A DNA stretch of 64,000 nucleotides from Limisphaerales bacterium (GCA_024761205.1 JAMASS010000010.1:62001-126000), one strand, 5' to 3'; shown: positions 19,760 through 28,620, counted from the stretch's first letter. The notes: a model not told the origin generated them from the sequence alone. A program made the numbers and translations.

Positions 19760-20315
19760 CAATAGAGAATGGTTGCCAGCAGCGTTAGAGCCAAGTGCCG
19801 GAGTTCTTTGGAGGTTTCTCCTCGGTCGGCTGAGCGGCGGTTTTGAAAAACTGTGGGCCGGCGATTGGATCGATGGGAACTCGTTACTCACCTCCAGTTA
19901 GGGTGGCGTCTGGTAGCGGAATCCAATTTAGTTTGGTGTTGCGGGTATTCGTGGCAAGTTTTCATGAAAGATATTCGAATTCTGAGCCGTCGGCGACGAT
20001 CACGGCGATGCGAGAGGTCCCATTGACGCTGATGGCGAGATTGTTTTCACAGCGGATGATATGGTTAACTGATCGTCCCATAAATTGTCACCGAGTAGAA
20101 CCAAAAAGATTTATTCGGTTATGTCTTGCCCTCTGGATAAACCAAGATTTTGGCCACGGATAATCCGAAGAGCACGGATGTTTCTGTCATCTGTGGTTGC
20201 AAATTTCGGAATGAAGCGAGATGCGTTCTCCTCATTTCTGGCCGGCAAGGCCGCAACTATTTAAGTTGACATTCGGGAACTTTCAGATCAATTTATCCGA
20301 ATCCGTTGATATGAC
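19760..20315. other. Divergent intergenic region, no gene recognised
   Basis: Lies between the start of the minus-strand EndoIII gene and the plus-strand SAM-riboswitch operon. No coding frame is convincing. It should contain the promoter of the riboswitch transcript. Confidence 0.5.
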
Positions 20316-20446
20316 GGTCTCATAGAGAGTGGCGGAGGGACTGGCCCGAAGATGCCACGGCAACCGGTTAGGGTACCGTGCTCTGATGTCCAGGTGCCAA
20401 ATCCAGCTTAAACCAGTAGTATCTGGCGGTTTGGGAAGATGAGAAC
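20316..20446 (+). promoter_or_regulatory. SAM-I (S-box) riboswitch
   Basis: The conserved S-box blocks occur in order: a P1 arm TCTCAT, then GAGTGGCGGAGGGA, CTGGCCCGA, GGCAACCGG, GGTGCCAAATCCAGC and the closing AGATGAGA that pairs with the P1 arm. These form the four-way junction that binds S-adenosylmethionine. The aptamer ends about 90 bases before the ATG of the threonine-synthase-like gene at 20533. No clear T-rich terminator follows, so control could be by a weak hairpin near 20444-20480 or at translation. Placing this aptamer ahead of a ThrC-like gene implies that the operon serves methionine or SAM supply. Confidence 0.92.
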
Positions 20447-20532
20447 AGGCGCAACTGTATGTGGGCTCTTTTCCTTTTCCAGGGCGAGAGACTTTTTGTT
20501 TTCCCGGCCATTTCGCAGCGATATTTGACGAT

Positions 20533-21789
20533 ATGAGTGACGAAAATGGATTCATGAAGGCCTTGAAGTGTCGCGAGTGCGGCCGCGAATACCCGCTTGA
20601 GGCAAAGCATGTGTGCGAATTTGACTTCGGCCCTCTTGAGGTGGCCTATGATTACGATCGAATTCGATCGGTTTTGACTCGCGATCAGATTGCAGCGCGG
20701 CCGCACAGTATGTGGCGCTACCGTGAGCTCCTCCCAGTAGCCCAGGAGCCGACGGCGGGTTGTGAGGTCGGATTCACCCCGCTAATCAAGGCCGATCGAT
20801 TGGCCAAGCGGTTGGGTATCCGAGAGTTGTGGGTCAAGAATGATACGGTTAACTATCCGACCCTTTCGTTCAAAGATCGAGTCGTCAGTGTCGCTTTGAG
20901 TCGATCGCGGGAGTTGGGTTTCAAGACTGTTGCGTGCGCCTCGACCGGGAACTTGGCGAACTCCGTGGCGGCCAATGCTGCTTCGGCGGGACTGGACGCC
21001 TACGTGTTCATTCCGGCCGATCTTGAGCAAGGGAAGGTGGTAAACTCTTTGGTTTACAGGCCTCAGGTGATTGGGATTCATGGGCATTATGATGAGGTGA
21101 ATCGCCTTTGCGCCGAAATTGCCGGTAAGTATGGGTGGGCTTTTGTGAATGTGAACATGCGACCCTACTATGCTGAGGGGTCGAAGAGCATGGGGTTTGA
21201 GATTGTGGAGCAGCTGGAGTGGCAGGTGCCGCAGCACACTGTGATTCCTATGGCGTCGGGGTCGTTGTTAACGAAAATTCATAAGAGTTATCAGGAACTG
21301 AGCAAGCTCGGTTTGGTGGATGCGTCGGGTTGGCGGATTCATGGGGCTCAAGCGACAGGCTGCTCGCCGATTTCCTCGGCTCAGAAGTCGGGCCTCGATT
21401 TTTTCAAACCGGTGAAGCCGGATACGATCGCCAAATCGTTGGCGATCGGAACTCCTGCGGATGGATTTTACGCCTTGCGCGTGATGAAGGATTCCCAAGG
21501 GTCGGCGGAAGATGTTTCCGACGATGAAATTCGGGAAGGGATTCGCTTGCTAGCGGAATGTGAAGGCATTTTTGCGGAGACGGCCGGGGGGGTTACGGTG
21601 GGCGTGGTGAAGAAACTCATTGCCAGCGGCAAGATTCCGGCGGAAGATTCTGCGGTTCTTTGTGTTACTGGACACGGGCTCAAGACTTTGGACGCTGTCC
21701 AAGGTCATGTTGGTAAAATCCGTGAGATTAAACCGAGTTTGCGCGAGTTTGAGTCGGTGATTGCGGAAGATGGGAAGATCGCCCACTAG
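20533..21789 (+). CDS. thrC: Threonine synthase-like PLP enzyme under SAM riboswitch
   Basis: A 418-residue fold-type II PLP enzyme most like the ThrC branch that uses O-phosphohomoserine. An N-terminal zinc-ribbon-like segment (CRECGREY, with a further Cys28) precedes the catalytic domain. The PLP lysine is K114 in LSFKDR, preceded by WVKNDT. Phosphate-binding ASTGNLANSVA and C-terminal ETAGGVTVGV and TGHGLKTLD are standard. The start is the ATG at 20533; an ATG at 20554 is also possible. Bases before 20533 belong to the riboswitch leader. Its neighbours are a ubiquitin-like sulfur carrier and a NIL protein, and expression is SAM-controlled, so the enzyme may condense O-phosphohomoserine with protein thiocarboxylate to make homocysteine, instead of, or as well as, making threonine. 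That role is inference. Confidence 0.87.
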   Translation: MSDENGFMKALKCRECGREYPLEAKHVCEFDFGPLEVAYDYDRIRSVLTRDQIAARPHSMWRYRELLPVAQEPTAGCEVGFTPLIKADRLAKRLGIRELWVKNDTVNYPTLSFKDRVVSVALSRSRELGFKTVACASTGNLANSVAANAASAGLDAYVFIPADLEQGKVVNSLVYRPQVIGIHGHYDEVNRLCAEIAGKYGWAFVNVNMRPYYAEGSKSMGFEIVEQLEWQVPQHTVIPMASGSLLTKIHKSYQELSKLGLVDASGWRIHGAQATGCSPISSAQKSGLDFFKPVKPDTIAKSLAIGTPADGFYALRVMKDSQGSAEDVSDDEIREGIRLLAECEGIFAETAGGVTVGVVKKLIASGKIPAEDSAVLCVTGHGLKTLDAVQGHVGKIREIKPSLREFESVIAEDGKIAH

Positions 21790-21818
21790 GATGGATAAGC
21801 TGAGAGAAGAGTTCATTT

Positions 21819-22094
21819 ATGGCAGTTCAAGTTAGAATCCCCACCCCTCTACGCAAGTTGACGAATGAGGCTGAGGTTGTCGAGGTAGAGGCCACGACGA
21901 TTGGCGCCGCCATCAAGGCCCTGCAAGCGCAGTACCCCGGTATTGAGCAGCGTTTGGTGGATGAATCCGGCGAGGTGCGGCGTTTCGTCAATGTCTACGT
22001 CAATGAAGAGGATATTCGGTTTCTTCAAAACCGAGAAACCCCACTGAAAGATGGTGACGAGGTTAGCATCATCCCGGCGATTGCAGGCGGTTAA
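21819..22094 (+). CDS. MoaD/ThiS-family ubiquitin-like sulfur carrier
   Basis: A 91-residue beta-grasp protein ending in the exposed Gly-Gly (PAIAGG) that MoaD, ThiS, CysO and HcyS carriers use for adenylation and thiocarboxylate formation. The core LRKLTNEAEVVEVEA, INPxx-like mid-segment FVNVYVNEEDIRF and PLKDGDEVSIIPAIAGG are typical of MoaD/CysO. It begins 29 bases after the ThrC-like stop and ends 17 bases before the NIL gene, so it is clearly co-transcribed under the SAM riboswitch. No molybdopterin or thiamine genes adjoin it. Context suggests delivery of sulfur to the ThrC-like enzyme, by analogy with CysO-CysM of mycobacteria and HcyS of Wolinella. The activating E1-like enzyme is not in this window. 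Confidence 0.9.
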   Translation: MAVQVRIPTPLRKLTNEAEVVEVEATTIGAAIKALQAQYPGIEQRLVDESGEVRRFVNVYVNEEDIRFLQNRETPLKDGDEVSIIPAIAGG

Positions 22095-22111
22095 ATCCGG
22101 AGCCTGAAAAA

Positions 22112-22423
22112 ATGACAACCACTCCTACTCGCAAGCGAACGGCAAAGAAAGCGCCGAAGAAAAGAGTGAAAAAACCCGCCACGGAGCAGTTTCGGCTTTG
22201 GTTAATGTATCCTCCGAAGCTGATCACGACCCCAGTAATTTGGCAGGTTGGGACCAAGTTCAATCTCATACCGAACGTACGGCAGGCGAGCGTGACGGAC
22301 GAGATAGGGGTCGTGTGCTTGGAGCTATCCGGGCTTCGTAAGGATATGAAGGCAGCGGTCAAGTGGTTGGAGAAGCTGGGCGTCAGCGTTGAGCCGGTCG
22401 AGATCAACGTGATTGAAAGCTGA
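22112..22423 (+). CDS. NIL-domain protein
   Basis: A 103-residue protein: about 22 basic residues (TPTRKRTAKKAPKKRVKK) and then an ACT-like NIL domain (FRLWLMYPPKLITTPVIWQVG, NLIPNVRQASVTDEIGVV, AVKWLEKLGVSVEPVEI). NIL domains occur at the C-terminus of the methionine importer ATPase MetN, where they bind methionine, and in NIL-ferredoxin proteins that take part in sulfide-to-homocysteine conversion in methanogens and anaerobes. As the third gene of a SAM-riboswitch operon it could sense methionine or assist sulfur transfer. No ferredoxin cysteines are present in this copy, so a redox role is unlikely. Confidence 0.88.
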   Translation: MTTTPTRKRTAKKAPKKRVKKPATEQFRLWLMYPPKLITTPVIWQVGTKFNLIPNVRQASVTDEIGVVCLELSGLRKDMKAAVKWLEKLGVSVEPVEINVIES

Positions 22424-22663
22424 CAAACTTGGCTTAACGATGTTCCAGTGTTGGCGTGCGCGGTACTGCAACGCTGCAGGTGGCTCGTCCTGCGTGAATG
22501 GATGCTGTTAAAAGCTGCTGGTGGTTTTGCGGTATCCGTTTTCCAGTTTGTATTATAAGCATATATTATTTGCGGCTATCAACGCTTGACTAGCCTGTTA
22601 GGGCCCGTCATGATTTAGAGAGGTGTCCCCCACTAGAGTGGTAAATCGAAGCATCTTTGTAGT

Positions 22664-23020
22664 ATGACGAAGCGCGACTTGGTAATTCGTATCTGCAATG
22701 AGACGAAGCTAAAACCGCAAGTTGTGCAGAAAGTTGTGCAGAAGACCTTGGATCACATTTGCGATGCCGTGATAGAGGGAAAGACCGTTGAACTCCGGAA
22801 TTTTGGCGTTTTTGGAGTCAAAAGACGAAAGCCGCGGGTGGGGCGCAATCCGAACGCACCGGAGACGGATGTCAAAATTCCGGAACGGTCTATCGTCAAG
22901 TTCAAGCCGGGTAAGGAGATGCGCGAAGGTCTCCGTCGTTTGGATGAGAAGAACAAAGAGAAGACCAGAAAGGAGATGGGCAAAGGCGTCCTTCGTTCGA
23001 CTCCCGAGGACTTGGAGTAG
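22664..23020 (+). CDS. HU/IHF-family DNA-binding protein with extended tail
   Basis: A 118-residue nucleoid protein of the HU/IHF family. Helical arm residues TKRDLVIRICNETKLK, then the beta arm FGVFGVKRRKPRVGRNP and APETDVKIPERSIVKFKPG are canonical, including the Asn-Pro hairpin tip that kinks DNA. Family members normally end after the KFKPGKEM helix at about 90-95 residues; this one continues with a charged KNKEKTRKEMGKG tail of about 25 residues. The tail could add non-specific DNA contacts or be a substrate for modification. It lies between the NIL gene and hisS on the same strand with about 240 and 100 base gaps, so it is probably separately transcribed. Confidence 0.9.
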   Translation: MTKRDLVIRICNETKLKPQVVQKVVQKTLDHICDAVIEGKTVELRNFGVFGVKRRKPRVGRNPNAPETDVKIPERSIVKFKPGKEMREGLRRLDEKNKEKTRKEMGKGVLRSTPEDLE

Positions 23021-23120
23021 GAGCGTCTTCCGTTCATTTGACGTCGAGGTTGGGAGTTCTAATCATTTGGACTGGCTTCAGCATGGGGAGGGACATCAAT
23101 TTCTGTCTCGTTGAGTTTTT

Positions 23121-24392
23121 ATGGAACGTTTACCTGGATTTCGAGACTTCTTTCCCCGTCCGTTACCTCAGAAGAATCAGTGGGAGTTTGAGGCGCGTTT
23201 GCATCTCTTCGCTGCCTGGCGTCGCGTGTTGGCGGTTTACGGGTTTAAGGAGTATGACGGTCCTCCTGTGGAGCCCTTGGAGCTGTTTACCAAGAAAAGC
23301 GGACGGGAGATCGTAGGACAACTTTACAATTTTGACGATAAGGGCGGTCGGGCTGTGGCATTGCGCCCAGAGATGACCCCAACCTTAGCGCGGATGGTTG
23401 CCACCCACGAGCGGCAATACAAGAAACCGATCAAATGGTTTTCGATCCCGCAGCTTTTCCGATATGAGCGACAGCAAAAAGGGCGCTTGCGGGAGCATTT
23501 CCAGTTGAATGCGGACATCGTCGGAGAGGCCGGTGTTGAGGCGGATGCCGAGTTGATCGCGCTGTTGATTGATGTTTTGAGGGCGCTGGGCTTAGGCTCG
23601 GACGATTTTGTGATCCATTTGAGCAGCCGGGAAGCATGGCAGGCGTTTTTCCGAGAGCACGGGGGCAGTGGCACCGACGAATATGAGTTCTTCCAGATCG
23701 TTGACAAGCTGGAGCGGACTCCAGAAGAAACGGCGGCGGTTAAGCTGGACAAGATAGGTGTGCCGCTGGAAGCGGTCAGGCGGTTTATCACTGAGGGGGA
23801 ACTGACCTCGCAACTCAAGATCGTTTTGAAGAACCTCCGGGCTCGAGGGATCGATCAGTTTGTCAAGATCGACTACGGTGTCATCCGTGGCTTGGCCTAC
23901 TATACGGGGATTGTGTTTGAGGCATTTGACCGGAGAGGTGAATTTCGAGCCATTGCTGGCGGCGGGCGTTATGACAAGCTGGTCGAATTGATTTCGGACG
24001 CAAAGACGGATCTGCCAGCACTCGGCTTTGGCATGGGGGATGTCGTTCTTCTCGAGTTGCTGCGATCTCGGGATCTGTTGCCGAAGGGGGCTTCCTCTGT
24101 CGATGTCTATTGCTTGATCGAAGATGAAGCGCTGCGGTCGGATTCCTTGAATCTGATACAGGGACTCCGTGATGCAGGTTTTCGCGTGGATTACAGTTTG
24201 GTCGCTCTGAAATCGAATAAGCAGTTTTGCCAAGCAATGGATATGGGGGCTTCCTTTACGGCGACCCTGGTGCCGGGGGAGCAGCTGACTGTGCGACTCA
24301 AAAGCCTCGCAGATCGAAAGGAAGAAACGGTCGCAGTAGTCGATTGCGTGGCTGTGCTGAAGCGTCGCCTTGCGGAATCCCACGGTGACTAA
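23121..24392 (+). CDS. hisS: Histidine-tRNA ligase
   Basis: A 423-residue class II aminoacyl-tRNA synthetase charging tRNA-His. The order is MERLPGFRDFFP at the N-terminus, class II motif 2 (IPQLFRYERQQKG, EHFQLNADI), the histidine-A region GLAYYTGIVFEAF and motif 3 (AIAGGGRYDKL, PALGFGMGD). The C-terminal anticodon-binding domain begins near residue 325. Length and frame are normal. ATG at 23121 follows a weak ribosome-binding site. The HAD-phosphatase gene follows after about 24 bases. Confidence 0.96.
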   Translation: MERLPGFRDFFPRPLPQKNQWEFEARLHLFAAWRRVLAVYGFKEYDGPPVEPLELFTKKSGREIVGQLYNFDDKGGRAVALRPEMTPTLARMVATHERQYKKPIKWFSIPQLFRYERQQKGRLREHFQLNADIVGEAGVEADAELIALLIDVLRALGLGSDDFVIHLSSREAWQAFFREHGGSGTDEYEFFQIVDKLERTPEETAAVKLDKIGVPLEAVRRFITEGELTSQLKIVLKNLRARGIDQFVKIDYGVIRGLAYYTGIVFEAFDRRGEFRAIAGGGRYDKLVELISDAKTDLPALGFGMGDVVLLELLRSRDLLPKGASSVDVYCLIEDEALRSDSLNLIQGLRDAGFRVDYSLVALKSNKQFCQAMDMGASFTATLVPGEQLTVRLKSLADRKEETVAVVDCVAVLKRRLAESHGD

Positions 24393-24416
24393 ACCAAAAG
24401 GGCCCCTTCAATTCTC

Positions 24417-25073
24417 TTGAACCATCCTGCTGCCGTTCTTTTCGATCTTGATGGGACCCTCCTGGATACTTTGGAGGAGATTGCCACCACAGCGAATGCT
24501 GTCTTAGATCGGCACGGCTATAGTGGTCACAAAATCGAGGCGTATCGCTACTTTATTGGCGGTGGTGTTGGCCGTCTTGTGGAGCGGATTTTGCCCGAGG
24601 GATGTCGTTCCAATGAGCAGGTCCGACAATTCACGCAGGAACTCGCCGACGAATATGAGCGCCGGTCGGATTTATTGACAAAGATCTACCCAGGGATACC
24701 GGAGCTCCTGACGGCTTTGGAAGATCTGGAGATCGACAAGGCCATTCTATCGAACAAGCCTCATCATCTGACCCTTAGTTGCGTTAGCCGATTCTTGTCT
24801 GCATGGCGGTTTCATTTGGTTTTGGGCCAAAAGGCGGGAATTCCTCGAAAGCCAGATCCTGCCGGTGCACTGAAGGTTGCCGAAGATCTGGGGCTACCAG
24901 CGACCTCTGTTCTATACGTGGGCGATACGGATGTTGACATGACGACAGCCCGGGCTGCTGGGATGACATCCGTGGGTGTGCTTTGGGGGTTCCGATCTCG
25001 GGAGGAACTCGTGGCGCATCATGCGGATTTCATTGTTGAGGCTCCGGACGAGATTCTCTCGTTTTTGAATTGA
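24417..25073 (+). CDS. gph: HAD phosphatase, phosphoglycolate phosphatase-like
   Basis: A 218-residue HAD subfamily IA hydrolase. Motif I is LFDLDGTLLDT (nucleophile and acid/base aspartates), motif II is AILSNKPHH, motif III is the lysine in GIPRKPDPAG and motif IV is YVGDTDVDM. The helical cap follows motif I, as in phosphoglycolate phosphatases. A TTG start at 24417 is used because no ATG precedes motif I. It follows hisS closely and is probably in the same transcript. The substrate is not certain from sequence. Confidence 0.88.
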   Translation: MNHPAAVLFDLDGTLLDTLEEIATTANAVLDRHGYSGHKIEAYRYFIGGGVGRLVERILPEGCRSNEQVRQFTQELADEYERRSDLLTKIYPGIPELLTALEDLEIDKAILSNKPHHLTLSCVSRFLSAWRFHLVLGQKAGIPRKPDPAGALKVAEDLGLPATSVLYVGDTDVDMTTARAAGMTSVGVLWGFRSREELVAHHADFIVEAPDEILSFLN

Positions 25074-26209
25074 TGCCCTCTGGTCGGTGTTCCGCACTAT
25101 GAGGGTTGCTTGTCCGTTGTAGGGCAACTGGCGCTGATATCACACCCTATGCCAATCACATCCGTTTGTCTGAGGCTAGGGCGCAGTTCAATTTTTGGAA
25201 AGCGATGATTTGGAATGGGGTAGGAAAAGGGTATCCCGGCGACTGTTTTCAGCGCCAGCGCTCCTGCGGCAAGGGGCGGCTTGCCAGCGGAGTGCGAGGA
25301 GGCGTCCCCAGTGCCCGCTTGGAGGAAGTTCGGTCGGGTTCGCGCTTTTTCGAGCGAGGGCACCCCATTCAGGGCCGATGAGCGGCGCTTCGGCGGCTTT
25401 CGGTTGCACTCGACGCTCAAGGGTATTGCCGCCGAAACGCTTGCCCATCCTTTCGCCATTCGCCTTCCAGCCGCCCCAAGGGATACTTTCACTGGGGGCC
25501 GCCAAACCCTGTTTCAGCAAGCAGGATTCCCCCCTCCTCGGCTTGGCCCTTCTTGCGGAGGGAGGACGCCGTCTGAAATCTTGGAGGCCCCGTGATGCTC
25601 CTTGAATCAATCGCATGGACCTTCTACGTATCGCATTGATTGGCCCCAGCCACACGCGGCGCCATGTCACCTTCCCCTTTTTGAACCACGGTAGAAGGAG
25701 ATTATTCCACAAAAGGTGAGGCAAGTGGAATGACAGAAGGTTTCGGCCTGGGGACTATTGAATGCCTGACGGCTTCCGGGCCAAAACCAATTACAAAGAA
25801 GCGATCAACGATTCTCAATACTAGGGAGTCTCGGAACCAGCACAGCGGTGGCAGATTGCCGGCACCCAGACGCTGCCATGCTAGGTTTTTGAGGCGTCGC
25901 TAGCGTGCCGGCGATTTTGTGCTTTGAGCCTGAACACCGGATACTGGTTCAGAAGTTCCTGAGTAAAACAGCCGAGGTTCAATTCTCAATCTTGAGAATT
26001 GAGGGTTGATGTCTTTGAAGAACCATAAGGTATTGGGGATGCTGGTTTTTGGGGTTTGAACAGGAGGGAACAGAGTTAGCGGAGTCCGGAACAAAAAAAT
26101 CTCCCTTCTTTCCTATTCAAACCTTTTTCTTCCTGTTTTTGTTGGCTGGAGAAAATCTTGATTGCCAATGAGTCTTTCCCACGGCAAGTTTAGCCGTTGC
26201 AAAGGTGAT
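25074..26209. other. Non-coding stretch with a GC-rich block, unassigned
   Basis: The interval 25240-25600 is visibly richer in G and C than the surroundings and open in several frames on both strands at once, which usually means composition rather than coding. No domain is recognisable in any of these frames. 25600-26209 contains nothing I can identify. The AT/GC break suggests inserted or strongly decayed sequence before the tRNA gene. Confidence 0.4.
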
Positions 26210-26287
26210 CGGGGCGTAGCGTAGTTTGGCTAGCGCGCGTGGATCGGGACCACGAGGTCGGGAGTTCGAATCTCCCCGCCCCGACCA
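26210..26287 (+). tRNA. tRNA-Pro (anticodon CGG)
   Basis: A complete cloverleaf with the CCA end encoded. The acceptor CGGGGCG pairs with CGCCCCG. The anticodon stem CGTGG/CCACG encloses loop ATCGGGA with anticodon CGG at 26245-26247. The variable loop is AGGTC, and the T stem GGGAG/CTCCC surrounds TTCGAAT. It marks the left edge of the pseudogene-rich 26.3-32.5 kb stretch. Confidence 0.97.
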
Positions 26288-26399
26288 TTGCTGACGAGGA
26301 TGCCGTGGTATCTTTTTCTCGCTGATTCCAATATCCCCGCAGGCTGGCGGTGGTTTTCCGTTGATAGATGTCTCATCCACTGAACAGTTTTTGCGTGGT

Positions 26400-26650
26400 T
26401 TTAGTGGAGCCGACACTTCTGGAAAACACCGAGGCGATTATTCCTGCAATGCACATTTAGGGCGCTGAATTTGTGATTGATCAATCCGATTATCGAAGTG
26501 CCGCCGCAGGGCACGCCACGGCAAATTCTCAGGCAGTGCTGGAAGCGGCCCGGCCGTTCTTGACCTTGGAGGATGCGGTATCGGAGGCGCATTTCGTGAT
26601 CGGCACGACGGCTCGTCAGAGAGATCACCTACGGCTCCAACATTACTAAG
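26400..26650 (+). pseudogene. tRNA/rRNA methyltransferase (TrmJ/SpoU-like) remnant
   Basis: The plus-strand frame reads VLVEPTLLENTEAI, then a TAG stop, then EFVIDQSDYRSAAAG, ANSQAVLEAARPFLTLEDA and HFVIGTTARQRDH. These are the N-terminal blocks of SPOUT-class TrmJ-like 2'-O-methyltransferases, including 'P-x-N-I-G' (here altered) and the GTTAR element. The rest of the protein, including the AdoMet knot, is missing. It is a short, stop-interrupted relic just after a tRNA gene. Confidence 0.72.
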
Positions 26651-26747
26651 ACTTCGAGAAGAACCCGCAGAGGCAAGGAATGTTGTAAGATATCTTGCTG
26701 ATAAGCCAACACCAATTCTTCCGTATAATATCCTTGAATCACCAAGG

Positions 26748-27128
26748 GTGACAAAACCTGAGCCGCCGGCTTACAGGGAGAGCAAGATTGAACAGTTCAG
26801 GAAATGGAAGGCGCAGATGGATGCTGAGTTTGAGAAACATGGCAAGCCACACACACCTGAACCTCCTGCGCCCCCTGTGGTGCAACCACCGACAAGTAAG
26901 ATTGATGCTCAAACGTACCGCAAGAGGGTTTCGGAGTCTACGGCAGGGACTAGAAACGGAATGACTGAAGAAGAAGTATACGAGTTACAGATGGAATCGC
27001 TACGAATAGAAGAGAACCGTTACCTGAAGAGGATGAACCTTGCTCTGTGGATTCCACTCTTTTTTACCGGTGCCTCTTTTATAATATTTGTTTTCGGGTT
27101 AATCCTGTTAGCCTTTGTAGCAATATGA
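26748..27128 (+). CDS. Small proline-rich protein with C-terminal membrane helix
   Basis: A 126-residue protein from a GTG at 26748. The N-terminal half is charged and proline-rich (PHTPEPPAPPVVQPP). A predicted amphipathic segment (VYELQMESLRIEENRYLKR) leads to one hydrophobic helix, FFTGASFIIFVFGLILLAFV, at the C-terminus, so it is tail-anchored or single-pass. The same frame is open further upstream without a start. Base composition is more AT-rich than the core genes, and a degenerate tandem copy follows at 27133. No family is recognised; acquisition by transfer is likely but not proven. Confidence 0.5.
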   Translation: MTKPEPPAYRESKIEQFRKWKAQMDAEFEKHGKPHTPEPPAPPVVQPPTSKIDAQTYRKRVSESTAGTRNGMTEEEVYELQMESLRIEENRYLKRMNLALWIPLFFTGASFIIFVFGLILLAFVAI

Positions 27129-27132
27129 ATTA

Positions 27133-27265
27133 ATACTTTGAAATCCAAAAAGAGCATTCCCAAATGGAAAAGAACGAGTATCTGAAGCGTATTTCAATAG
27201 CACTATGGATATAATGTGTGTTGATCATACTGAACTTTATTTTTCTATTGGTATTGGACTTTTGA
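27133..27265 (+). pseudogene. Degenerate tandem copy of the small membrane protein
   Basis: The frame YFEIQKEHSQMEKNEYLKR, ISIALWI, TAA, CVLIILNFIFLLVLDF lines up with the C-terminal third of the preceding gene (YELQMESLRIEENRYLKR, MNLALWI and the membrane helix). One in-frame TAA replaces the next codon after ALWI. It is a duplicated 3' end that has decayed. Confidence 0.65.
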
Positions 27266-27387
27266 CAACTACCGGATTCTGAACAGACAACACGAAAGGA
27301 AAAGACAATGAGCATTAAACCAAGGACGTTATTGATTATAAGACGGCTTGCAGATTTCTGATGTGAGCAGACTAGCCCTTCCAGTGA

Positions 27388-28620
27388 GTGTGGGCAAAGC
27401 CTCGAAACCGGCAGAAGGGCTGTGAAGTGCAAGTCTTTGGAGGTATTGCGTATGTGGCCACTGACTCAGCCGGTTTACAGATTTTTCGAGTGCCTCAGAA
27501 TCGCTTATCTCAAATACTAGTATTGGGACGGTCTGACTTGGTGGCGATCACAGAGTCCTCGCTGAATCTTCCAGCCACCAGCAGTAGGGGATTGCCCGTG
27601 GCCTATTTGGTGGTTTTTGGTCCGGCTCAGATTGAAAACGACGATCTGATTCGACTGGCTTTGGTGTAGTGACGATCCGTGCTGAACAAGCCGGGAGCGA
27701 TTATTTTCTGCCGTTTGATCAAGAATGGGCCTTGACCCCTGGTCCTCGTGTCCCTATCCCGATTGGGTTGGATCGAGCAGGTGAGATTGAGCTTAACGTG
27801 TCCACATTTGGAGTGAGTTACAGCATCCAACGGCGCGACAGCCTAGCCGGTGGCGTTTGAGAGCCGCTTGCGATGTTCACGGGCACGGAAAACTCTGGAC
27901 ATAGGCGGGTGGTCCCATGACCTCGCCTGAGATGTATGTATCGGGTGATCGTTGAGCTGTCCGATAGTGATTGAACTTTTGTCGATCTCGGCACTGTTTT
28001 TTGAGGTTGGGAACAGGGGGCAACAAAGGAATCGGAAAGTTTTTGATTTGGTTCCCGTGTTTTTAAGGAGGACCGGTGAGCCGCTCGCTATTTGAATATG
28101 CGGCAGGTGTCAAATTATAGTCAAAGTATTAACACCCTGAGTTGGGCGTTGCCAAACGTTGATTCCGATTTGTTGCTCAACCAGATCTACAGGTTGGAGG
28201 TGGAGGCGAGTAGTGGATTGCCGGTCACATTCAAAGTGAAGCGTGGTCCTGCGTTATTGAGGAGGGCTCCGCACGGTGACCAATCAGCATGGTGGTGGTG
28301 CTTACTCAACAAGCGGGCGGTCGTGTCTATAGGCCTGCATCAGCTATTCAAGGCGGTGTTGAGAAGAGTCGATTGAGGTGGCTATTCACTAGCGGTGGCA
28401 GCGTCGGAGAGCTGGAGATTCTTGATGTGCAAGCAATAGGCGATCTCCTCTACCTGGTGGCTGGCGAGGTTGGCTTTGAGAGATTGAACGTCAAGGATCC
28501 CCGCAATCCGTGACGCGTCGGCGTTGGACTGGACGAAACCGCTTGTCGGAGACTTCATGTCACGGACCGCCTCGCCTATCTGGTGATTATTAATGTGACG
28601 CTATTGCTCTAGCTAGGTTG
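27388..28620 (+). pseudogene. Decayed LVIVD-repeat / Ig-like secreted protein
   Basis: Fragments in several frames belong to one repeat protein. VQVFGGIAYVATDSAGLQIF and later VQAIGDLLYLVAGEVGFERLNV and DRLAYLVIINV are LVIVD-type propeller repeats. GLPVAYLVVFGPAQI, TIRAEQAGSDYF, ASSGLPVTFKVKRGPALL and RVYRPASAIQ are the bacterial Ig-like 'G-L-P-V, G-P-A, Q-A-G' blocks that occur with them. Frame changes and stops occur near 27470, 27670, 28300 and 28510. No signal peptide is seen. The intact protein would be a large extracellular protein of unknown role. Confidence 0.6.

Noticed and set aside
20461-20532. GTG at 20461 as start of the ThrC-like protein
   Set aside because: These bases are part of the riboswitch leader, and family N-termini begin at the later ATG with the Cys-rich segment.
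25188-25724. 178-codon minus-strand frame
   Set aside because: It overlaps other long frames on both strands in a GC-rich block; no domain, start signal or codon bias supports it.
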